DNA from: Streptomyces sp. LBL
GTDB lineage: Bacteria; Actinomycetota; Actinomycetes; Streptomycetales; Streptomycetaceae
NCBI RefSeq assembly: GCF_029893585.1
Contig: NZ_JARXYX010000045.1
Location: 1-64,000, forward strand
Length of the DNA: 64,000 nt
Reading direction: 5' to 3'
The notes under the pieces are model-generated. The model saw nothing but the letters and a program-made list of their open reading frames with translations. It was not told the DNA's origin and did not search any database. The position numbers were made by a program, and so were the translations under genes. Positions 56,393 to 64,000 of this stretch are shown here, piece after piece (the stretch's first letter is position 1; every line of letters begins with the position of its first letter).

Positions 56393-57493
56393 TCAGTGCG
56401 CCCCGAGCCCGCGTCCCTCCGCCATCCGCTGCTCGGCGATCCGGTCGGCCGCCGCGGCCGGCGGAATCCCGTCCATCTTCGCACGTGCGAAGATGGCGAG
56501 CGCGGTGTCGTAGATCTTCGCCGCCTTCGCCCGGCACCGTTCGAAGGCGAACCCGTGCAGTTCGTCGGCGACCTGGATGACCCCGCCGGCGTTCACCACG
56601 TAGTCCGGCGCGTAGAGGATCCCCCGGTCGGCGAGGTCCTTCTCGACGCCCGGGTGGGCCAACTGGTTGTTGGCGGCGCCACAGACGATCCGCGCGGTCA
56701 GCACCGGCACGGTGGCGTCGTTCAGGGCCCCGCCCAGCGCACAGGGGGCGTAGACCGCGAGGCCGTCCACGCGGATCAGCTCGTCGGTGTCCGCGACCGC
56801 CAGCACGTTCCGGTGCCGCTCGGTGATCCGCCGGACGACGTCCTCGCGCACGTCCGTGACGAAGACTTCGGCGCCCTCCGCCACCAGGTGCTCCACCAGG
56901 TGGTGCCCGACCTTGCCGACGCCGGCGATACCGATCCGCTTCGCCCGCAACGACGGATCGCCCCACAGGTGCTCTGCGGAGGCCCGCATGCCCTGGTAGA
57001 CGCCGAACGCGGTCAGGACGGACGAGTCGCCCGCGCCGCCGTTCTCCGGCGACCGGCCCGTCGTCCAGCGGCACTCACGGGCCACGACGTCCATGTCGGC
57101 GACGTACGTACCGACGTCGCACGCGGTGACGTACCGACCGCCGAGGGAGGCCACGCACCGGCCGTAGGCCAGCAGCAGCTCCTCGGTCTTGTCCCGCTCC
57201 GGGTCCCCGATGATCACGGCCTTGCCGCCGCCGTGGTCCAGGCCGGCCATGGCGTTCTTGTACGACATCCCGCGCGCGAGGTTCAGCGCGTCGGCGACGG
57301 CCTCCGCCTCACTGGCGTACGGGTAGAAACGCGTACCGCCGAGGGCGGGGCCCAGGGCGGTGCTGTGGAGGGCGATGACGGCCTTGAGACCGCTGGCCCG
57401 GTCCTGGCAGAGCACGACTTGCTCATGACCCCCCTGGTCCGAGTGGAACAGGGTGTGCAGTACATCAGCAGACGCGCCGGTTACGTCGGTCAC
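56393..57493 (-). CDS. vdh: Valine (branched-chain amino acid) dehydrogenase
   Basis: 366 residues of the Glu/Leu/Phe/Val dehydrogenase family. It oxidatively deaminates valine with NAD to 2-oxoisovalerate, feeding branched acyl-CoA for polyketides and fatty acids. Substrate site GGTRFYPY and catalytic Lys in AGLDHGGGKAVIIGD (near residue 91); the Rossmann loop GIAGVGKVGHHLVEHL is near residue 190; conserved NNQLAHPG and YVVNAGGVIQ. GTG 57493 has AGGAG upstream. Position next to bldC fits SCO4089 in S. coelicolor. Confidence 0.95.
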   Translation of the reverse strand: MTDVTGASADVLHTLFHSDQGGHEQVVLCQDRASGLKAVIALHSTALGPALGGTRFYPYASEAEAVADALNLARGMSYKNAMAGLDHGGGKAVIIGDPERDKTEELLLAYGRCVASLGGRYVTACDVGTYVADMDVVARECRWTTGRSPENGGAGDSSVLTAFGVYQGMRASAEHLWGDPSLRAKRIGIAGVGKVGHHLVEHLVAEGAEVFVTDVREDVVRRITERHRNVLAVADTDELIRVDGLAVYAPCALGGALNDATVPVLTARIVCGAANNQLAHPGVEKDLADRGILYAPDYVVNAGGVIQVADELHGFAFERCRAKAAKIYDTALAIFARAKMDGIPPAAAADRIAEQRMAEGRGLGAH

Positions 57494-57715
57494 GGTGGTG
57501 ACTCCTGAGTAAGTAGCGGCGGGTGGAGGCCGGCTCCCGTGAGGATGGCGGGGGCTGTGAGCACGAGATTAGAGCCTGGGAGCCCTGCCCTCCGCTCAGT
57601 GCACAGGATCACCTGCTTCCGGAGTACGCACGTGCGACGATTTGCATAGTTTTCCCGCTCGTTTGTGTGCGGGTTCCGCAGGTTTTCCTGGCAGACGGCG
57701 GGGGAGGGAGCAGGC

Positions 57716-58558
57716 GTGCCCAAGGTGTCCTCCGTGATCGTCCCGTACGCGACCTATCTGCGCGTGTACGAACCGCTGGCCGCCTTCCCCGAGCCGGAGC
57801 GCAGCCACTGGGCGCGCTACGCCCGCCGCCCGGACCGGCCCTCGTACCAGGACGAACTGCGCGGGTCCCTGGCCGACTTGCTGCCCACCCCGCCGATCCC
57901 CGTGCCGGTGCGCGAGAGCGGCGACGCGTTCGTGCTCGACGCGGACGGGGTGGTGTGCGTCTGCCCGTGGCGCACCCGGCTGCGCGGCTGGCAGGCCCTG
58001 GACGAGCTCCCGGGGGAGCTCCCGCCGTCCGTCCTGGACACGGTGCTGCCCCCGGTCGTACGGCGTCAGGCGGCCCAGGACTACGAGCGCTGGCTGGCCC
58101 GCAACCCGGACGCGCGGCCCTGGATCCGCACGGCGACCTGGCAGGTGCCGATCAACTGGTTCGTGCTGGTGTCCGACGAGGAGCGGCGGTTCGACAAGGG
58201 CTCCGGCGCGATCCCGCCGATGCTGCGCTACCGCACCCCGATGGTGCAGGCCCGGCGGCGCGTGGCGCGCGGCCTGAGGGCGCTCAAGGACGCCATCGAC
58301 GAGGGGCCGCTGATCGACGGACTGATCGACGTGGGGCGCTGGCTGGAGGAGTTCCACCCGCGCTCACTGGTGGAGCTGGACTACGGCGGCCTGGTGCACG
58401 TGCTGCCGGCCGGTGAGCTGGAGGACGACCACTCGGCGGCCGACGTGGCCGACGGGATCGAGGCCCTGCGGACCGGTGACGGGGTCGCCGCGGGCGAGGC
58501 GTACGCGCGGCTCGTGGCGCGGTGGCGGTCGGTGCGGGACCGGCGCTCGGCGAACTGA
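57716..58558 (+). CDS. Conserved hypothetical protein
   Basis: 280 residues from GTG 57716 (GGGGGAGGGAGC upstream). A soluble protein starting VSSVIVPYATYLRVYEPLAA, with VVCVCPWRTRLRGWQALDEL (Cys pair), TWQVPINWFVLVSDEERRF and ELDYGGLVHVLPAGELEDDH. Strong codon bias. It is conserved between vdh and bldC in Streptomyces (SCO4090 position, from memory). No enzyme motif is recognised. Confidence 0.8.
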   Translation: MPKVSSVIVPYATYLRVYEPLAAFPEPERSHWARYARRPDRPSYQDELRGSLADLLPTPPIPVPVRESGDAFVLDADGVVCVCPWRTRLRGWQALDELPGELPPSVLDTVLPPVVRRQAAQDYERWLARNPDARPWIRTATWQVPINWFVLVSDEERRFDKGSGAIPPMLRYRTPMVQARRRVARGLRALKDAIDEGPLIDGLIDVGRWLEEFHPRSLVELDYGGLVHVLPAGELEDDHSAADVADGIEALRTGDGVAAGEAYARLVARWRSVRDRRSAN

Positions 58559-59131
58559 AAGTGCCTGGGGATCGCCTCAGGTCGCGAACGTACGTTTGAC
58601 CTGACGCCCGTTTTGGGGTTTCGTCCTCGCACCGGCGTGTGTCCTGAGGTTTCGTCAACAAGGCACGTAGGTCCTGATCCGGGCGTTCGCACCAAGTGTG
58701 CGAAGTGTGGCAAGCGTGACAGAACGCACTTACGCGACTCTTGCGCCCCTTGCCCCTCCTCATGTCAAAATAGGACAAGGAGTCCGGGGAGACTCCTTCC
58801 GTCCTGTTGCGTGGCGATGTGGGCGGAATCTCTGCATTGCACGCTTTGGGGGGTCTGACGACTCCTGATCGTCCTGTGACTGATCGTCACAGTGTCGTGA
58901 CTGTCCGCTATGGCATGGTCCATCGGCTTCCGTCGGTGATGAACACCTGGAGGGGCAATTCCATCGGTTTGGCCGACGTGGCTGGACGGATGGTGTAGTT
59001 GTAGTGCCGAGGACAAGCCGTTCGTCCTATAACCGACTCGACTCGTGTCCGCCATTTCGGGCAACGCGGGTCAAGGTGCAGAATTTAGAGGAAAGAACCG
59101 AGATGGTTCGGTTCTCCCGAGGAGGCCGCTC
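58559..59131. other. Long bldC upstream region
   Basis: 573 bp, less GC-rich than genes, with no coding frame. It includes AAGGAGTCCGGGGAGACTCC as a hairpin near 58780, the BldD-type box at 58877-58889 and TATAAC near 59029. The length suggests several promoters or a long 5' leader for bldC. Confidence 0.55.
58875..58891. promoter_or_regulatory. Putative BldD box upstream of bldC
   Basis: TGTGACTGATCGTCACA is a 17-bp dyad. Its core TGAC-TGATC-GTCA fits the BldD consensus TNAC-N5-GTNA. bldC is, as I recall, a direct target of BldD-c-di-GMP. Confidence 0.55.
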
Positions 59132-59338
59132 ATGACCGCTCGCACCCCTGATGCCGAGCCGCTGCTGACCCCGGCTGAGGTCGCCACGATGTTCCGCGTC
59201 GACCCGAAGACGGTCACGCGGTGGGCGAAGGCCGGCAAGCTCACGTCCATCCGTACGCTCGGCGGGCACCGCCGTTACCGCGAGGCTGAGGTCCGCGCGC
59301 TGCTCGCGGGCATCCCGCAGCAGCGCAGCGAGGCCTGA
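59132..59338 (+). CDS. bldC: Developmental regulator BldC
   Basis: 68 residues, exact BldC size. A single MerR-like winged helix (LTPAEVATMFRVDPKTVTRW, wing LGGHRRYREAEV) without dimerisation domain. BldC binds direct repeats by head-to-tail oligomerisation and delays sporulation. CGAGGAGG precedes ATG 59132. The long upstream region has a BldD-type box, and a strong terminator follows. Confidence 0.97.
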   Translation: MTARTPDAEPLLTPAEVATMFRVDPKTVTRWAKAGKLTSIRTLGGHRRYREAEVRALLAGIPQQRSEA

Positions 59339-59780
59339 ACAACTCAATAACCGGGCATAACCGGCAGGTCCCCACTTGTCGCAACGCTCGGAACCACAGC
59401 TCCAAGCGACGCGGGTCCTGCCCCAACAGGCCCCACGCCCAAGCCCCTCCGGGCTTTCCGAGTACAACACAGGGTGCGTCGTCGATCGCGCTGGACTCCG
59501 CCGAGTCCAGCGCGATCTTTTTTGTGCGCGGAACGTGCCCGATGAGGGGGGTCTGTGAGCGGGCTTGTCGGAGTCTGGGGAGGGGTGTCGGATCTGCTGT
59601 GGGCATCCTCGGCGACCTGGTGCAATTGCACATATAAAATTGACCAGTTGTAGATGAGCCGTAAATACCGCAGTTTCAAAAACTCATGCAGTGACACCCG
59701 TCACACGCCAACGTCCTTGTTGCCTCCGGCTCATGTGCGCTAGCGGAGGCACGCGTTGGCGGGCCGGAACTCGCCGACGG
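59339..59780. other. Gene-free region after bldC
   Basis: 442 bp. Apart from the bldC terminator, 59620-59700 is unusually AT-rich for this genome (CACATATAAAATTGACC) and could be a minus- or plus-strand promoter, or a nucleoid-protein site. No gene is recognised. Confidence 0.45.
59484..59523 (+). terminator. Rho-independent terminator of bldC
   Basis: GATCGCGCTGGACTC and GAGTCCAGCGCGATC form a perfect 15-bp stem with CGCC loop followed by TTTTTT, the most canonical terminator in the window. Confidence 0.96.
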
Positions 59781-59987
59781 TCACGCGGGGGCCGGACTTT
59801 CGTCCTCGATGCTCGCGTCCCGCTCGGGCGGCGCCTGGGCGGCCTGTGGGGCCCCGTCCAGCGCCAGCCGCAGCAGGCGGTGGCAGATCGGGCAGTGGCG
59901 CGTCAGATGGCCGTACGAGGAGGCGGCCGCCAGGTGCGCACGGAGTAGCGCCCGCGTCTCGTGCCTGACCGATCCCGATCCCGCCAT
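59781..59987 (-). CDS. DUF6274 family protein
   Basis: 68 residues from ATG 59987 (GGAGGTGT upstream). Signature: VRHETRALLRAHLAAASSYG followed by HLTRHCPICHRLLRLALDG, a histidine/cysteine cluster (HC-x2-C-H) that may bind metal. The tail is acidic and disordered. Small, conserved near bldC in Streptomyces. Function unknown. Confidence 0.85.
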   Translation of the reverse strand: MAGSGSVRHETRALLRAHLAAASSYGHLTRHCPICHRLLRLALDGAPQAAQAPPERDASIEDESPAPA

Positions 59988-60158
59988 ACGACACCTCCAG
60001 AGGCCCCACGGAAGGCGATCCCTGACTTCTGGGTACCGGGGGAAGAGGACGCCGTCAAGACGGCGTGCGGTCCCACAGACGCCTCGGAGCGGGCGTCACG
60101 CACAGGAGAGTGTCCGGCCCCGAGGACCCGGCCCGTGGTCCCGGCCCTTTGCCGGGAT

Positions 60159-60204
60159 ACGTGGAGAGGCCCGCGTCCCTTGCGGGGCGCGGGCCTCTCC
60201 ACGT
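60159..60204 (-). terminator. Terminator after tRNA-Asp
   Basis: ACGTGGAGAGGCCCGCG pairs with CGCGGGCCTCTCCACGT, 17 bp, just downstream of the tRNA on the minus strand. Confidence 0.85.
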
Positions 60205-60225
60205 ACTGCGTGTGTACTGCTACTG

Positions 60226-60300
60226 CGGTCCTGACGGGATTTGAACCCGCGGCCTCCACCTTGACAGGGTGGCGAGCACTCCAAGCTGCTCCACAGGACC
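60226..60300 (-). tRNA. tRNA-Asp(GTC)
   Basis: Minus-strand cloverleaf: acceptor GGTCCTG/CAGGACC, anticodon stem CCACC/GGTGG, loop CTGTCAA (anticodon GTC), T-loop GGGTTCAAATCCC, discriminator G. CCA is not encoded. Confidence 0.95.
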
Positions 60301-60393
60301 AGGTTTTGCGGCGCCATTCGTGCGTTGCGCTGCGAGAACAGACTGTACAGGAGGGTGAGCCCCGGGGCGAACTCACCCAGTGTGCGCCTGCTG

Positions 60394-63300
60394 TTACGGC
60401 GCCGCCGCGTCGATGGCCTTCACGATCCGCTTGTCGGAGACGGGGTACGCCGTGCCCAGCGCGTGCGCGAAGTAGCTCACCCGCAGCTCCTCGATCATCC
60501 AGCGGATGTCCAGCACCGAGGACGGAACCGGGCGCCCCTGGGGCATCTGCTCCAGCAGCCACGCGTACTCGTCCTGCATCTCGTGGACCTTCTCCATCCG
60601 GGACGTGTCCCGCTGGACGTTCGTCGGCATCTGCTGCAGCCGCCGGTCCGCGGCCACCAGATAGCGCATCAGGTCCGGCAGTCGCCGTATCCCCGCCGCC
60701 GTCACGAAACCCGGCTTCACGAGGGCGTCCAGCTGCTTGCGCACGTCGGTCAGGTTCGACAGCAGCACCGGGCTCCGTACGCCCTTCAGACGACGCTCAC
60801 AGGCCTGCCAGGCGGCCAGCACCTGCTGCACCTGCCCCACCGTACGGACCGTCGTGTCGACGATCTCCGCCCGCACCTTGTCGTACAGCTTCCGGTACGA
60901 CTCCTCGTCCCACGCCGGCCCCCCGAAGTCGCCGATCAGCTTGTCCGCCGCCGCCGTCGCGCAGTCGTCGAACAGCGCCTGGACCGACCCGTGCGGATTC
61001 GCGGACAGCGCGATCTTCTGCGCGTTCGTCAGCTTCTCGGATGCGAACTTCGCGGGGTTGACCGGGATGTTGCGCAGGATCAGCCGCCGCGTGCCCTTCC
61101 ACATCGCCTCGGTCTGCTCGGCCTCCGTGTCGAAGAGCCGTACGGACACGGTGTTCGCCGTCGGTCCGTCGTCGACCAGCGCCGGGTACGCCCGCACCGG
61201 CTGCCCGGCCCGCCGCGTCTCGAAGACACGGGCGAGCGAGCCGATCGTCCAGTCGGTGAGGCCCCCCCGTTCGACGGACTCGCCGCCCTGGCGCTCCGCC
61301 GTGGCCGCTGCCGCCTGGGACAGGGCCTGCCTCGCCTTCGGCTTCAACTGGAGCTTCAACGCCTCCAGGTCCTTGTCCTCGGCCAGCTTCCGGCGCCGCT
61401 CGTCGACGATCCGGAAGGTGATGCGCAGATGGTCCGGGACCTTCGACCAGTCGAAGTCGTCCGCCTCGAACGGCACCCCGACCATCCGTCTGAGCTCACG
61501 CGCCATGGTCGTGGTGAGCGGCTCCTGGAGGGGCACCGCCGTGGCCAGGAACCGCTTCGCGAAGTTCGGCGCCGGCACGTAGTGGCGGCGGATCGGCTTC
61601 GGGAGGGACCGGATCAGCTCCGTCACCACCTCTTCCCGCAGGCCCGGAATCTGCCAGTCGAACCCCTCGTCCGTGACCTGGTTGAGCACGTGGAGCGGAA
61701 CGTGGACCGTCACACCGTCCGCATCCGCACCCGGCTCGAACTGGTACGTCACCCGGAACTTCAGCGGGCCCTGCCGCCACGCGTCCGGATAGTCGTCCTT
61801 GGTGACCGCCTCCGCCGACTCCCGGATGAGCATCTCCCGCTCGAAGTCCAGGAAGTCGGGCTGCTCATGCCGCTCACCCTTCCACCACGAGTCGAAGTGC
61901 GCGCCGGACACGACGTCTTCGGGCACCCGCTGGTCGTAGAAGTCGAACAACGTGTCGTCGTCGACCACGATGTCCCGGCGCCGCGCCCGGTGTTCCAGCT
62001 CCTCGACCTCGCTGAGGAGCCTGCGGTTGTCGGCGAAGAACTTGTGGTGCGTCCGCCAGTCACCCTCGACCAGGGCGTTGCGGATGAAGAGCTCGCGGGA
62101 GGCCTCCGGGTCGATCCGGCCGTAGTTGACCTTGCGCTGGGCGATGATCGGGACGCCGTACAGCGTGACCTTCTCGTACGCCATCACCGCGGCCTGGTCC
62201 TTCTCCCAGTGCGGTTCGCTGTACGTCCGCTTCAGCAGGTGCTCGGCGAGCGGCTCGACCCACTCCGGTTCGATCTTGGCGTTGACCCGGGCCCAGAGAC
62301 GACTCGTCTCCACCAGTTCCGCCGACATCACGAAACGCGGCGTCTTCTTGAACAGGGCCGACCCGGGGAAGATCGCGAACTTGGCGCTGCGCGCGCCCAG
62401 GTACTCGTTCTTGTTGCCGTCCTTCACGTCCTTCATACCGATGTGCGAGAGCAGACCGGCGAGAAGGGAGACGTGGACGCGGTCGGCGGGGGCGTCGTCC
62501 TCGTTGAGATGGATGCCCATCTGCTTGGCGACCGTGCGCAACTGCGTGTAGATGTCCTGCCACTCGCGGATCCGCAGGAAGTTCAGGTACTCCTGCTTGC
62601 ACATACGCCGGAAGGAGGAGGAGCCCCTCTCCTTCTGCTGCTCGCGGAGGTGGCGCCACAGGTTGAGATAGGCGAGGAAGTCACTCGTCTCGTCCTTGAA
62701 CCGGGCGTGCTGCTGGTCGGCCTGGGCCTGCTTGTCCGCCGGGCGCTCGCGCGGGTCCTGGATGGACAGTGCGGCCGCTATCACCATGACCTCCCGGACA
62801 CAGCCGTTCTTGTCGGCCTCCAGCACCATCCGCGCCAGCCGCGGGTCCACAGGCAGCTGCGCGAGCTTGCGGCCGGTCTGCGTGAGCCGCTTGCGTGCGT
62901 CCTTCTCCGACGGGTCCAACGCGCCCAGTTCCTGGAGAAGCTGGACGCCGTCACGGATGTTGCGGTGGTCCGGCGGATCGATGAACGGGAACTTCTCGAT
63001 GTCACCGAGACCGGCCGCGGTCATCTGCAGGATGACGGAGGCGAGGTTCGTCCGGAGGATCTCCGCGTCCGTGAACTCCGGACGGGCGTCGAAGTCCTCC
63101 TCGCTGTACAGCCGGATGCAGACGCCGTCGCTGGTACGGCCGCAGCGGCCCTTGCGCTGGTTGGCGCTGGCCTGCGAAACCGCCTCGATGGGCAGCCGCT
63201 GGACCTTGGTGCGGTGGCTGTAGCGGGAGATACGGGCGAAGCCGGGGTCGATGACGTACTTGATGCCCGGGACGGTGAGCGAGGTCTCGGCGACGTTGGT

Positions 63301-64000
63301 CGCCAGCACGATCCGGCGCCCGGAGTGCTGCTGGAAGACCCGATGCTGCTCGGCGTGCGAGAGCCGGGCGTACAGCGGCAGCACCTCGGTGAACCTGTAC
63401 GCCTTCTTCTCGAGCGCGTCCGCGGTGTCCCGGATCTCCCGCTCGCCGGAGAGGAAGACGAGGATGTCCCCCTTGCCCTCGCCCAGCAGCTCCTCGACGG
63501 CATCGGTGATCGCGGTGATCTGATCCCGGTCGGAGTCCTCCCCCTCCTCCTCCAGGAGCGGCCGGTACCGCACCTCGACGGGATACGTCCGCCCACTGAC
63601 CTCCACGATGGGCGCGTCCCCGAAGTGCCGGGAGAACCGCTCGGGATCGATGGTCGCCGAGGTGATGACGACCTTCAGATCAGGGCGCTCGGGCAGCAAC
63701 CGCGCGAGATAGCCGAGCAGGAAGTCGATGTTGAGGGACCGCTCGTGGGCCTCGTCGATAATGATCGTGTCGTAGGCGCGCAGCTCGCGGTCGGTCTGGA
63801 TCTCGGCGAGCAGAATGCCGTCCGTCATCAGCTTGACGAAGGTCGCCTCCGGACTGACCTGGTCGGTGAACCGCACCCTCCAGCCGACGGCCTCGCCGAG
63901 CGGCGTGTCCAGCTCCTCGGCGACCCGCTCGGCGACCGTACGGGCGGCGATCCGGCGGGGCTGGGTGTGCCCGATCATGCCGCGGACCCCGCGGCCGAGT
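60394..64000 (-). CDS. hrpA: ATP-dependent RNA helicase HrpA (5' end outside window)
   Basis: At least 1202 residues are visible; the frame is open to the window edge (…LGRGVRG before MIGHTQPRR), so the N-terminus with Walker A is cut off. DEAH box YDTIIIDEAHERS, motif III VVITSATID, helicase C with motif VI ASANQRKGRCGRTSDG, then the HA2/ratchet (QLPVDPRLARMVLEADKNGC), OB fold and long DUF3418 C-terminus (FRVTYQFEPGADADGVTVHV). It remodels RNA-protein complexes and stalled ribosomes. It ends at 60394 next to tRNA-Asp. Confidence 0.96.
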   Translation of the reverse strand, partial: LGRGVRGMIGHTQPRRIAARTVAERVAEELDTPLGEAVGWRVRFTDQVSPEATFVKLMTDGILLAEIQTDRELRAYDTIIIDEAHERSLNIDFLLGYLARLLPERPDLKVVITSATIDPERFSRHFGDAPIVEVSGRTYPVEVRYRPLLEEEGEDSDRDQITAITDAVEELLGEGKGDILVFLSGEREIRDTADALEKKAYRFTEVLPLYARLSHAEQHRVFQQHSGRRIVLATNVAETSLTVPGIKYVIDPGFARISRYSHRTKVQRLPIEAVSQASANQRKGRCGRTSDGVCIRLYSEEDFDARPEFTDAEILRTNLASVILQMTAAGLGDIEKFPFIDPPDHRNIRDGVQLLQELGALDPSEKDARKRLTQTGRKLAQLPVDPRLARMVLEADKNGCVREVMVIAAALSIQDPRERPADKQAQADQQHARFKDETSDFLAYLNLWRHLREQQKERGSSSFRRMCKQEYLNFLRIREWQDIYTQLRTVAKQMGIHLNEDDAPADRVHVSLLAGLLSHIGMKDVKDGNKNEYLGARSAKFAIFPGSALFKKTPRFVMSAELVETSRLWARVNAKIEPEWVEPLAEHLLKRTYSEPHWEKDQAAVMAYEKVTLYGVPIIAQRKVNYGRIDPEASRELFIRNALVEGDWRTHHKFFADNRRLLSEVEELEHRARRRDIVVDDDTLFDFYDQRVPEDVVSGAHFDSWWKGERHEQPDFLDFEREMLIRESAEAVTKDDYPDAWRQGPLKFRVTYQFEPGADADGVTVHVPLHVLNQVTDEGFDWQIPGLREEVVTELIRSLPKPIRRHYVPAPNFAKRFLATAVPLQEPLTTTMARELRRMVGVPFEADDFDWSKVPDHLRITFRIVDERRRKLAEDKDLEALKLQLKPKARQALSQAAAATAERQGGESVERGGLTDWTIGSLARVFETRRAGQPVRAYPALVDDGPTANTVSVRLFDTEAEQTEAMWKGTRRLILRNIPVNPAKFASEKLTNAQKIALSANPHGSVQALFDDCATAAADKLIGDFGGPAWDEESYRKLYDKVRAEIVDTTVRTVGQVQQVLAAWQACERRLKGVRSPVLLSNLTDVRKQLDALVKPGFVTAAGIRRLPDLMRYLVAADRRLQQMPTNVQRDTSRMEKVHEMQDEYAWLLEQMPQGRPVPSSVLDIRWMIEELRVSYFAHALGTAYPVSDKRIVKAIDAAAP

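Overview
The window is a chromosomal segment of a Streptomyces species. GC content is very high with strong third-position GC, the genes include bldC, sigF/sigN-type sigma factors, an Lsr2 paralogue and GAF-ANTAR proteins, and many genes start at a leaderless promoter (TANNNT six to eight bases before ATG/GTG). The backbone order (sigN-sigF, tadA, upp, dnaX, purD, purC, lsrL, purSQL, purFM, vdh, bldC, hrpA) is the conserved order I recall from S. coelicolor around SCO4027-SCO4092. That match is from memory, not a search.

Layout. 1-7300: STAS and two GAF-ANTAR regulators, a Cys-pair protein, a YceI-like protein, and a MarR-controlled DHA2 efflux pump with a tail of carboxypeptidase-regulatory repeats. 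7400-10600: a frameshifted lipoprotein gene, two SigB/SigF-family sigma factors, a Dabb protein and a small membrane protein. 10700-16440: tRNA-Ser(CGA), tadA and its partner, a collagen-like conserved protein, upp, a LytR_C protein, a VapB-like protein, two small frameshifted genes and a HhH-GPD glycosylase. 16700-23270: cupin, CopC-CopD copper protein, DUF72 remnant, zinc ribbon, TAT-exported BBE-type flavoenzyme, membrane-protein remnant and an HTH protein.

23300-32810 is a layered genomic island on tRNA-Ser(GGA). The tRNA 3' half recurs as two near-perfect att copies (26903-27010 and 28618-28725) and one decayed copy (about 23301). The island carries an arsenic module (ArsI-type lyase, two ArsRs, aquaglyceroporin, ArsC and two broken genes), two VapBC-type toxin-antitoxin pairs, an N-6 methylase/IS110 chimera, a helicase-associated protein and an uncharacterised two-gene operon (coiled/helical protein plus PD-(D/E)XK-like protein) next to the tRNA.

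32880-42550: SRP RNA, dnaX, purD, a protease-dead M48-like membrane protein, a dimethylformamidase-like protein, and purC, whose stop codon lies in the terminal repeat of a 230-bp MITE. 42640-47050: an ABC exporter plus two-component operon of four overlapping genes, bracketed by two identical tRNA-Gly(GCC) genes, then tRNA-Gly(TCC). 47170-55620: lsrL, purS-purQ-purL, a maleylpyruvate-isomerase-fold protein, a META lipoprotein and purF-purM. With purD and purC this gives most of the IMP pathway. 55840-64000: DUF3073, valine dehydrogenase, an unknown protein, bldC with a BldD-type box upstream, DUF6274, tRNA-Asp and HrpA (cut by the window edge).

Two genome-scale oddities stand out. First, there are more than fifteen short tandem repeats of different units; those inside genes have lengths divisible by three and expand surface loops even in purQ and a histidine kinase. 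Second, several genes survive only as their N- and C-termini joined across a missing core.
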